A DNA stretch of 19,996 nucleotides, taken from JAWLCA01 sp050485905 (lineage in GTDB: Bacteria > Pseudomonadota > Alphaproteobacteria > Rhodobacterales > Rhodobacteraceae). Of the stretch, positions 13,887-19,996 are shown piece by piece (the stretch's first letter is position 1; every line of letters starts with the position of its first letter). The notes under the pieces are model-generated. The model ran no database searches. It was not told the origin of the DNA and saw only the letters and a list, made by a program, of their open reading frames with translations. The position numbers and the translations under genes were made by a program. Where the stretch lies: positions 1-19,996 of the forward strand of contig JBJHCH010000067.1 in NCBI GenBank assembly GCA_050485905.1. Reading direction: 5' to 3'.

Positions 13887-16692
13887 GCCGGTCCTGCTGC
13901 CGGAACCGGCCGCCCCGGCCGCCGAGCCCGAGGTGGCAGAGGCCCTGCCGGCCGGTCAGGGGCCGTTCCGCGACGCCGGGCTGGATATCCCCGCGCTCCG
14001 CGCCCGGCTGGATGCTGAACTGCCGCAGATAGCCGAGGCGCGCGCGCGCCGGGCCTTCACGGTGCGGCACCTCGACGCCGCGCGCCGGGCGGCCGTGGAA
14101 CGGCTGGAGGAGGAGTTCGCCCGTCACCCGCATGAGTCACGCCCGCTGGTTGCGGCTCTGACGGCGCTGACCGACGGTATCGTGACACTCGCGTTCGAGG
14201 TGGCGACACGCCACCTGCACCCCCTTCCGATGCCCACGGAGAACGAGCGGCTTGCCCTGCTTGCGGTCGGCGGATACGGGCGCGCCGAAATGGCGCCCCA
14301 ATCGGACGTCGATCTGCTGTTCCTGACGCCCTGGAAGATCACCGGCTGGGCCGAGAGCGTGATCGAGTCCATGCTCTACATGCTGTGGGACCTGCGGCTG
14401 AAGGTCGGCCATGCCAGCCGCACCGCAAAGGAATGTCTGCGCATGGCGCGCGAGGACTACACGATCCGCACCGCGTTGCTTGAGCACCGCTATCTGGTCG
14501 GGCACGAGCCGCTGGCCGATGAGCTGCGACATCGCTTGCGGCACGAATTGTTCGCCAACACAGGCCCGCAGTTCATCGAAGCCAAGTTGGCCGAAAGGCT
14601 GGACCGTCACCAGAAGCAGGGCGGGCAGCGCTATGTTCTGGAGCCCAATGTGAAGGAGGGCAAGGGCGGGCTGCGCGACCTGCAGACACTCTACTGGATC
14701 GCCAAGTATGTTCATGGCGTGGACAAGGCACAGCAGCTTGTAGAACTTGGTGTCTTCACCGTCGAGGAATACGAGAACTTCAACCGGGCAGAGACGTTCC
14801 TTTGGGCGGTGCGTTGCCATTTGCACTTCCTGACCGGGCGCGCGATTGATCAACTGACATTCGATGCGCAGGTGGAGGTTGCCGAGCGCATGGGCTACCG
14901 CGACCATGGAGGTCGGCGGGCTGTCGAACATTTCATGCAGGACTATTTCCGCCATGCAACGCGCGTGGGGGAGCTGACTCGGATCTTCCTCACCGCGCTG
15001 GAGGCGCGACACGCCAAGGCTGAACCGACGCTGCTGGGCATCTTCCGCCGTCAGAAGAAGGCCCGACCCGGCTACAGGATCGTGCAGAAACGCCTGACCG
15101 TGGCGGACCCCGCAGAGTTTCTGGACGACAAGCTGAACCTTCTGCGCATCTTCGAGGAAGCGTTGCGCGCGGTGGTGCTGATACACCCGGATGCCATGCG
15201 CCTGATTGCCGCGAACCTGCATCTGATCGACGACGAGATGCGCGAAAGCCCCGAGGCGAACCGCATATTCCTCGACCTGCTGCTGAAGCACGGTAATCCG
15301 GAGCGGGCTCTCAGGCGGATGAACGAACTGGGCGTTCTGGGCGCGTTCATTCCCGAGTTCGAGCCGATCGTGGCGATGATGCAATTCAACGTCTACCACC
15401 ACTACACCGTCGACGAGCACATCATCCAGTGCATCAGCACGCTGGCCCAGATCGAGCGGGGCGAACTGATCGAAGAGCTGCCCATCGCGAGCCGGATCCT
15501 GAAAGAGGGTGTGAACCGCCGGGTGCTCTATGTCGCGCTTTTGCTGCACGACGTCGGCAAGGGCCGGTCAGAAGATCACTCGGTCCTGGGCGCGCGCGTT
15601 GCCCGGCGTCTGGCACCGCGACTGGGATTGAACGCCGAGGAGGCGGAAACAGTCGAATGGCTGGTGCGCTATCACCTGCTGATGTCCGACATGGCGCAGA
15701 AACGTGACATCGCCGATCCGCGCACGGTGCGCGATTTCGCCAAGGCAGTGAAGACGAAGAAACGGCTTGACCTGCTGACGGTGCTGACCGTCTGCGACAT
15801 CCGCGGCGTCGGCCCCCGCACCTGGAACAACTGGAAAGCCATGCTGCTGCGCCAGCTTTACCGCGACACGGCAACCGCGCTGGAAACCGGGCTGGAGGAT
15901 CTGAACCGCGAGAAGCGCGAGGCCGAGGCCAAGCGCGCCCTGCGCGAGGCGCTTTCGGGTTGGGACCGCAAGGATCTGCGCTCAGAGCTTGGCCGCCACT
16001 ACGGCCCCTACTGGCAGGGGCTGACCACGACGACCCAGGTGGCCTTTGCCAACCTGCTGCGCGGGATCGGGCAGGACGACCTGCGCATCGACTTGCACCT
16101 TGATCACGACCGGGACGCGACGCGCGCCTGCTTCGCGCTGGCCGATCATCCCGGCATCTTTTCGCGCCTCGCCGGGGCGCTGGCGCTGGCCGGGGCGAAC
16201 GTGGTGGACGCGCGCACCTACACCTCCAAGGACGGCTACGCGACCGCGGTGTTCTGGATTCAGGATGCCGAGGGCCACCCCTATGAGGAGGCCCGCCTGC
16301 CCCGGCTGCGCCGGATGATCGAACGGACCTTCCGCGGCGAGGTGGTCGCCCGCGAGGCGCTGAAGGACCGCGACAAGCTGAAGAAGCGCGAGCGCCAGTT
16401 CCGCTTTCCGACCACGATCACCTTCGACAACGACGGATCGGAGATCTACACGATCATCGAGGTCGATACCCGCGACCGGCCGGGGCTGCTTTACGATCTG
16501 ACGCGGACGCTGGCGGCCAACAACATCTACATCGCCAGCGCCGTGATCGCGACCTATGGCGCGCAGGTGGTCGATGCCTTCTATGTAAAGGACATGTTCG
16601 GGCTGAAGCTGCACACCAAGCCCAAGCAGGACGCGCTGGAGAAGAAGCTGCGGCAGGCGATCACCGAGGGCGCGGAAAGGGCAGAAGCCTGA
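13846..16692 (+). CDS. glnD: Bifunctional [protein-PII] uridylyltransferase/uridylyl-removing enzyme
   Basis: This protein of about 948 residues is the cytoplasmic glutamine sensor that uridylylates PII proteins when nitrogen is short and removes UMP when it is plentiful. Domains in order: nucleotidyltransferase GGYGRAEMAPQSDVDLLFL at about 141-159 with the metal-binding Asp pair; HD hydrolase domain with HHYTVDEHI and LLHDVGKG near 563-570; ACT1 LADHPGIFSRLAGALALAGA from about 764; ACT2 VDTRDRPGLLYDLTRTLA from about 872. The start is uncertain. TTG 13846 overlaps the preceding gene by 41 nt, GTG 13933 avoids most of that region, and no ATG occurs before the conserved core. The stop overlaps the murJ start by one base (TGATG), so the two are coupled. 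Confidence 0.95.
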   Translation: MTPHREASPAPDSEPVLLPEPAAPAAEPEVAEALPAGQGPFRDAGLDIPALRARLDAELPQIAEARARRAFTVRHLDAARRAAVERLEEEFARHPHESRPLVAALTALTDGIVTLAFEVATRHLHPLPMPTENERLALLAVGGYGRAEMAPQSDVDLLFLTPWKITGWAESVIESMLYMLWDLRLKVGHASRTAKECLRMAREDYTIRTALLEHRYLVGHEPLADELRHRLRHELFANTGPQFIEAKLAERLDRHQKQGGQRYVLEPNVKEGKGGLRDLQTLYWIAKYVHGVDKAQQLVELGVFTVEEYENFNRAETFLWAVRCHLHFLTGRAIDQLTFDAQVEVAERMGYRDHGGRRAVEHFMQDYFRHATRVGELTRIFLTALEARHAKAEPTLLGIFRRQKKARPGYRIVQKRLTVADPAEFLDDKLNLLRIFEEALRAVVLIHPDAMRLIAANLHLIDDEMRESPEANRIFLDLLLKHGNPERALRRMNELGVLGAFIPEFEPIVAMMQFNVYHHYTVDEHIIQCISTLAQIERGELIEELPIASRILKEGVNRRVLYVALLLHDVGKGRSEDHSVLGARVARRLAPRLGLNAEEAETVEWLVRYHLLMSDMAQKRDIADPRTVRDFAKAVKTKKRLDLLTVLTVCDIRGVGPRTWNNWKAMLLRQLYRDTATALETGLEDLNREKREAEAKRALREALSGWDRKDLRSELGRHYGPYWQGLTTTTQVAFANLLRGIGQDDLRIDLHLDHDRDATRACFALADHPGIFSRLAGALALAGANVVDARTYTSKDGYATAVFWIQDAEGHPYEEARLPRLRRMIERTFRGEVVAREALKDRDKLKKRERQFRFPTTITFDNDGSEIYTIIEVDTRDRPGLLYDLTRTLAANNIYIASAVIATYGAQVVDAFYVKDMFGLKLHTKPKQDALEKKLRQAITEGAERAEA

Positions 16693-18230
16693 TGCGCCCC
16701 ATCCGTCTGGTCACCGGCTTCCTGACGGTGGGAAGCTGGACGCTGATCAGCCGCATCGCGGGTTTTGTCCGCGATGTGATGATGGCGGCCTATCTGGGGG
16801 CCGGCCCGGTGGCCGAGGCGTTCCTGATCGCCTTTTCCCTGCCCAACATGTTCCGCCGGTTCTTTGCCGAGGGCGCGTTCAACATGGCCTTCGTGCCAAT
16901 GTTCGCCAAGAAGTACGAGGGCGGAGAGGGGGCCGAGGATTTCGCCCGCGATGCCTATTGGGGGCTGGCCGGTCTGCTGGTGGTCTTCACGGTGATCGGC
17001 ATGCTGGCCATGCCTTGGCTCGTGCTGGCCATGGCCTATGGGTTCCGCGGGGACGAACGCTTAGATATGGCGGTGGCCTTTGGCCGGATTGCATTTCCCT
17101 ACATCCTGTTCATCTCACTGACCGCGCTGATCTCGGGCATCCTGAACGCGATGGGGCGGTTCATCGCCACCGCCGCCGTGCCGATCCTGATGAACCTGCT
17201 GTTCATCGTCGCCATGCTGATGGCTGACCGGGCGGGCTGGCCGATGGGGCTGACGCTGGCTTGGACGGTGCCGGTGACGGGGATTGCGCAACTGGCGCTG
17301 ATCTGGTGGGCGATGCGGCGGGCGGGCGTGCGGTTGCCGTTCCGCCAGCCGCGGCTGACACCGGAGTTGAAGCGGCTGGCCATCATCGCGGCGCCCGCGC
17401 TGCTGGCGGGCGGGGTGGTGCAGATCAACCTGATCGTGGGTCGGCAGGTCGCCAGCTTCACCGAGGGGGCGGTGGCGTGGCTGTCCTATGCGGACCGGCT
17501 CTATCAGCTTCCCCTCGGGGTGGTGGGCATCGCCATCGGCGTGGTGCTGCTGCCGGACCTGTCGCGGCGGCTGCGGGCCGAGGATACGGCGGGGGGGCGG
17601 GACAGCCTGAACCGGGCGCTGGAATTCGCGCTGCTGCTGACCCTGCCGGCGGCGGTGGCGCTGGTGGTGGTGGCGACGCCGCTGATCTCTGTCCTGTTCG
17701 AGCGCGGCGCCTTCGGGCCGCAGGACACGGTGAACACGGCGCTGGCGCTGGCGGTCTATGGGCTGGGGTTGCCGGCCTTTGTGCTGCAGAAGGTGCTGCA
17801 GCCGCTCTACTATGCCCGGCACGATACGCGGCGGCCGTTCAACTATGCCGTCGTGTCGATGGTGGTGAACGCGGCGATAGCGGTGGGGCTGATGCCGTTC
17901 ATCGGGTTCATCGCGGCGGCGATCGGGACCACGCTGGCGGCCTGGGCGATGGTGGGGCAATTGTGGCTGGGCGCGCGGGGAATGGGGGCGGCGGCGATGC
18001 TGGACGACCGCTTTCGCACGCGGGTCTGGCGGATCGTGGGGGCGTCGGTCGTGATGGGGCTGGCGTTGCTGATCGTCGAGGCGATGCTGGGCGGGATGCT
18101 GACCGCGCCGGGGCTGCGCTATGCGGGGCTGGGGTTGCTGGTGGCGGCGGGGATCGCGATCTATTTCGTTGCCGCGCTGACGCTGGGGGCGGTGCGGGTG
18201 GTGGAGTTGCGCGGGGCGCTCAGGCGCTGA
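16692..18230 (+). CDS. murJ: Lipid II flippase (MviN family)
   Basis: This 512-residue polytopic inner-membrane protein flips the peptidoglycan precursor lipid II to the periplasm. The MOP-superfamily pattern is clear: about 14 hydrophobic segments, the N-terminal SRIAGFVRDVMMAAYLGAG with Arg21 and Arg27, the charged cavity segment NMFRRFFAEGAFNMAFVP, and later PLGVVGIAIGVVLLPDLSR, a family signature. ATG 16692 shares its first base with the glnD stop, with AAAGGGCAGAAG as ribosome site inside glnD. The glnD-murJ pairing is common in alphaproteobacteria. The length is normal and no damage is seen. Confidence 0.95.
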   Translation: MRPIRLVTGFLTVGSWTLISRIAGFVRDVMMAAYLGAGPVAEAFLIAFSLPNMFRRFFAEGAFNMAFVPMFAKKYEGGEGAEDFARDAYWGLAGLLVVFTVIGMLAMPWLVLAMAYGFRGDERLDMAVAFGRIAFPYILFISLTALISGILNAMGRFIATAAVPILMNLLFIVAMLMADRAGWPMGLTLAWTVPVTGIAQLALIWWAMRRAGVRLPFRQPRLTPELKRLAIIAAPALLAGGVVQINLIVGRQVASFTEGAVAWLSYADRLYQLPLGVVGIAIGVVLLPDLSRRLRAEDTAGGRDSLNRALEFALLLTLPAAVALVVVATPLISVLFERGAFGPQDTVNTALALAVYGLGLPAFVLQKVLQPLYYARHDTRRPFNYAVVSMVVNAAIAVGLMPFIGFIAAAIGTTLAAWAMVGQLWLGARGMGAAAMLDDRFRTRVWRIVGASVVMGLALLIVEAMLGGMLTAPGLRYAGLGLLVAAGIAIYFVAALTLGAVRVVELRGALRR

Positions 18231-18287
18231 GGGCGTGGTTGCCTGTCGGGCCAAGACCGGCCATGATCGCGCCAAACGGGGGATGGG

Positions 18288-18743
18288 ATGCGGAAGTTTC
18301 TGGTCATACTGGACGACAGCCGCGAATGCCTGAACGCGATGCGGTTCGCCACGCTGAGGGCGGCGCGGTCGGGGGGGGCGGTGCAGATCCTGTCGGTGAT
18401 CCGGCCCGAGGAGTTTCAGGCCTGGATGGGCGTCGCCGACATCATGCGCGAGGAGGCGCGGGAGCGGATCGAGGCGCATTTCACGGTCTTTGCGAAATGG
18501 ATGCGGGACAAGCATGGCATCCAGCCGGAACTGGTGATCCGCGAGGGGGAGCCGGTGGAGCAGATCCTGGACCAGATCAGGGAGGACGCGGAAATCGGGG
18601 TTCTGGTGCTGGGGGCGGGGACGGACAAGGCGGGGCCGGGGCCGCTGGTGACGGCGCTTTCGCGGGCGTCGGGCAGCCTGCCGATACCGGTGACGATCGT
18701 TCCGGGCGAGATCTCGAAAGAGCGGCTGGAGGCGATCACCTGA
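18288..18743 (+). CDS. Universal stress protein (UspA family)
   Basis: This 151-residue cytoplasmic protein has a single Usp domain. The opening FLVILDDSRECLNAMRFA is the first beta strand with the ATP-loop Asp. VIREGEPVEQILDQIREDAEIGVLVLGAG holds strand 4 and the start of the nucleotide motif. GPGPLVTALSRASGSLPIPVTIVPG ends the fold and approximates the G-x2-G-x9-G(S/T) ATP-binding signature, with one residue more in the spacer. ATG 18288 has CGGGGG upstream, and an out-of-frame ATG lies 5 nt earlier. It follows murJ by 57 bp and could be cotranscribed or have its own promoter. The second copy of the 78-bp module begins 5 nt after its stop. Its specific role is unknown. Confidence 0.88.
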   Translation: MRKFLVILDDSRECLNAMRFATLRAARSGGAVQILSVIRPEEFQAWMGVADIMREEARERIEAHFTVFAKWMRDKHGIQPELVIREGEPVEQILDQIREDAEIGVLVLGAGTDKAGPGPLVTALSRASGSLPIPVTIVPGEISKERLEAIT

Positions 18744-18748
18744 GGGGA

Positions 18749-18826
18749 TGTGCACGCGTGCACAAAAAGTCAACTGCCTGAAATAAAACGATTTCGTCTT
18801 TTTTGTTTACTTGCACTTAACTGTTT
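18749..18826 (+). repeat. 78-bp 3'-flanking module, copy 2 (downstream of usp)
   Basis: In the direction of usp this begins 5 nt after the stop codon. It has a perfect 16-bp palindrome TGTGCACGCGTGCACA (18749-18764), an A5 tract, TGAAATAAAACGATTTCGTC, a T6 tract, and the tail TGTTTACTTGCACTTAACTGTTT. It is the same length and orientation relative to its gene as the copy after gshB. The palindrome arms differ in sequence between the copies, yet each is a perfect palindrome at the same position. The pairing potential of the second hairpin is weaker here (ACGA/TCGT region). Confidence 0.8.
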
Positions 18827-18858
18827 CAGCCGCCCTGTGCACGGTTTCCGCCGCCTGA

Positions 18859-18875
18859 TTTAGAACGGTTCCAAT
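18859..18875. promoter_or_regulatory. Irr-box-like iron control element upstream of nfu
   Basis: TTTAGAA-CGG-TTCCAAT matches 12 of 14 specified positions of the published alphaproteobacterial Irr box (TTTAGAAnnnTTCTAAA, recalled from the literature). The left half is perfect and the right half 5 of 7. It ends 2 bp before the candidate -35 box of nfu. A site in this position would allow Irr to control transcription of an Fe-S cluster carrier in response to iron or haem. Confidence 0.55.
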
Positions 18876-18877
18876 CC

Positions 18878-18906
18878 TTGACTCGCGGGGTTCCGGGGCG
18901 CATATG
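18878..18906 (+). promoter_or_regulatory. Candidate nfu promoter
   Basis: TTGACT (18878-18883, 5 of 6 to the -35 consensus) is followed by a 17-bp spacer and CATATG (18901-18906), a modest -10. Transcription would start near 18913, about 20 nt before the nfu ATG. Its closeness to the Irr-like box supports it. Confidence 0.45.
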
Positions 18907-18932
18907 ACGCCTGACCCCGCCGGAGATACGCC

Positions 18933-19493
18933 ATGTTCATCCAGACCGAATCCACCCCCAACCCCGCGACGCTGAAGTTCCTGCCCGGCCAGACCGTGCT
19001 GGAGATGGGCACGGCGGACTTTCCGTCCGCGGATGCCGCCGGGGCCTCGCCGCTGGCCGCGCGGATCTTTGCGGTCGAGGGCGTGACAGGCGTGTTCTTC
19101 GGCAATGACTTCGTGACCGTGACCAAAGCCGACGAGGTTGCGTGGGAACATATCAAGCCCGCAATCCTGGGCGCGATCATGGAGCACTTCCAGTCCGGCG
19201 CGCCGGTGATGACCGGCGAGCAGGCCGGATCGGGCCATGCCGAACACACCGGCGAGGATGGCGACATCGTGCGCCAGATCAAGGAACTGCTGGATACCCG
19301 CGTGCGCCCGGCCGTGGCGCAGGATGGCGGCGACATCACGTTCCACGGGTTCGAGCGCGGCGTGGTCTATCTGCACATGCAGGGCGCCTGCGCCGGCTGC
19401 CCCTCCAGCACGCTGACGCTGAAAATGGGTATCGAGAACCTGCTGCGGCACTACATCCCCGAGGTGACAGAGGTGCGGCCGGTTGCCGCCTGA
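18933..19493 (+). CDS. NFU-type iron-sulfur cluster scaffold/carrier protein
   Basis: This 186-residue cytoplasmic protein assembles or transfers [4Fe-4S] clusters to client enzymes. An N-terminal NFU domain (MFIQTESTPNPATLKFLPG, then GVTGVFFGNDFVTVTK) is followed by a linker and the C-terminal NifU-like domain from about residue 107 (IKELLDTRVRPAVAQDGGDI), which contains the cluster-binding CAGC (Cys153 and Cys156). This is the architecture of mitochondrial NFU1 and alphaproteobacterial homologues. ATG 18933 has GGAG upstream. It is preceded by a probable Irr box and promoter, and overlaps the likely tsaB start by 11 nt. Clients could include the nearby sdhB product, but that is only a plausible link. 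Confidence 0.93.
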   Translation: MFIQTESTPNPATLKFLPGQTVLEMGTADFPSADAAGASPLAARIFAVEGVTGVFFGNDFVTVTKADEVAWEHIKPAILGAIMEHFQSGAPVMTGEQAGSGHAEHTGEDGDIVRQIKELLDTRVRPAVAQDGGDITFHGFERGVVYLHMQGACAGCPSSTLTLKMGIENLLRHYIPEVTEVRPVAA

Positions 19494-19996
19494 CGCCCTG
19501 ACGCTGGGTTTCGACACATCGGCCGCGCATTGCGCGGCCGCTTTGCTGTCGGGCGACCGGGTTCTGGCGGCGCGTGAGGAGGCGATGGCCAAGGGCCAGG
19601 CGGAACGGTTGCTGCCGCTGCTGGAGGAAGTGCTGGCCGAGGCGGGTGTTAACTGGCGCGACCTGTCTGCCATCGGCGTCGGCATCGGCCCCGGCAATTT
19701 CACCGGCGTGCGGATCTCGGTCGCGGCGGCGCGGGGGCTGGCGCTGGGGCTGAAGCGGCCCGCCATCGGCATCACCGCGCTGGAGGCGCGCGCCCATGCC
19801 CTGCCCCGCCCGCTGGCGGTGGTGGAGGATGCGCGGCGCGATCAGATCTATCTGCAACGGTTTGACGGCAGCGACGAGCCGCCCGCGCTGGTGGCGCTGG
19901 CCGACCTGCCGGGCCTGATCGGTGCGGTGGCGCTGACCGGCGGTGCAGCGGACGCGGCGGCGGCGCTGACCGGCGGGGCGGTGCTGCCCCCTGCCC
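19483..19996 (+). CDS. tsaB: tRNA t6A synthesis protein TsaB (partial, runs off the window)
   Basis: The first 171 codons are present. TsaB partners with TsaD and TsaE to make N6-threonylcarbamoyladenosine at position 37 of ANN-decoding tRNAs. The opening LTLGFDTSAAHCAAALL is the ASKHA-fold start, and GIGPGNFTGVRISVAAARGLALG (GPGNFTG at 69-75) is the TsaB signature. The start is TTG 19483, the only usual initiation codon after the in-frame stop at 19465, unless CTG 19498 is used. It overlaps the nfu stop, suggesting translational coupling. The C-terminal part lies beyond 19996. Confidence 0.93.
   Translation, partial: MPPDALTLGFDTSAAHCAAALLSGDRVLAAREEAMAKGQAERLLPLLEEVLAEAGVNWRDLSAIGVGIGPGNFTGVRISVAAARGLALGLKRPAIGITALEARAHALPRPLAVVEDARRDQIYLQRFDGSDEPPALVALADLPGLIGAVALTGGAADAAAALTGGAVLPPA

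Noticed and set aside
12700..15800. Impression of more varied codon use in the lipoprotein gene and the first two thirds of glnD than in flanking genes
   Set aside because: Judged by eye only. murJ also uses TTG codons freely, and there are no mobile-element or tRNA signs of transfer. A windowed GC3 or codon-adaptation plot would be needed.
17115..18781. Overlapping long frames on both strands across murJ and usp (minus 17115-18773, plus 17261-18781)
   Set aside because: One is Arg/His/Pro-rich and the other Gly/Ala-rich, typical of out-of-frame GC-rich coding DNA. MurJ and Usp explain the region.

Overview
The window is GC-rich DNA, densely packed with ordinary chromosomal genes, and looks like an alphaproteobacterium of the Rhodobacteraceae type (Rhodobacter/Paracoccus relatives). 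The reasons are the sdhC-sdhD-sdhA-(small lipoprotein)-sdhB order, the sequence style of RsmI, GshB and the LivM/LivF set, a probable Irr iron-control box, and the gene content overall. I saw no rRNA, tRNA, CRISPR array, insertion sequence, phage or plasmid gene.

Layout. 1-4618 (+): the end of a branched-chain-amino-acid-type (HAAT) ABC transporter operon: LivM-like permease, periplasmic binding protein, LivF-like ATPase, then a phenylacetate-CoA-ligase-like adenylating enzyme. This is an import-then-CoA-activation module for an unidentified carboxylate. 4626-8308 (-): the succinate dehydrogenase operon sdhC, sdhD, sdhA, a 96-residue lipoprotein, sdhB, converging on the transporter operon with only 7 bp between stop codons. 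8309-8754: a 446-bp gap with the probable sdh promoter and a striking pair of TGTGATCACG sites. 8755-10266 (+): YifB/ComM AAA ATPase. 10377-12643 (-): glutathione synthetase, YraN-family protein, RsmI. 12708-18230 (+): LpoA/LppC-like lipoprotein, glnD, murJ. 18288-18743 (+): a universal stress protein. 18933-19996 (+): Nfu-type Fe-S scaffold and the start of tsaB, which runs off the window.

Most genes are housekeeping: TCA cycle and respiration, PII nitrogen signalling, lipid II export, glutathione, 16S rRNA methylation and tRNA t6A synthesis. The new material is in the intergenic DNA. A 78-bp module occurs twice, beginning 8 nt after the gshB stop and 5 nt after the usp stop, in the same orientation relative to each gene. 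It holds a palindrome whose sequence differs but whose position is kept, an A-tract, a small hairpin, a T-tract and a highly conserved tail (43 of 48 bases identical). It may be a recurring terminator or 3'-UTR family, or a regulatory repeat. Downstream of its second copy, an Irr-box-like site sits directly next to a promoter for nfu, suggesting iron control of Fe-S cluster assembly. I found no convincing new multi-gene system.
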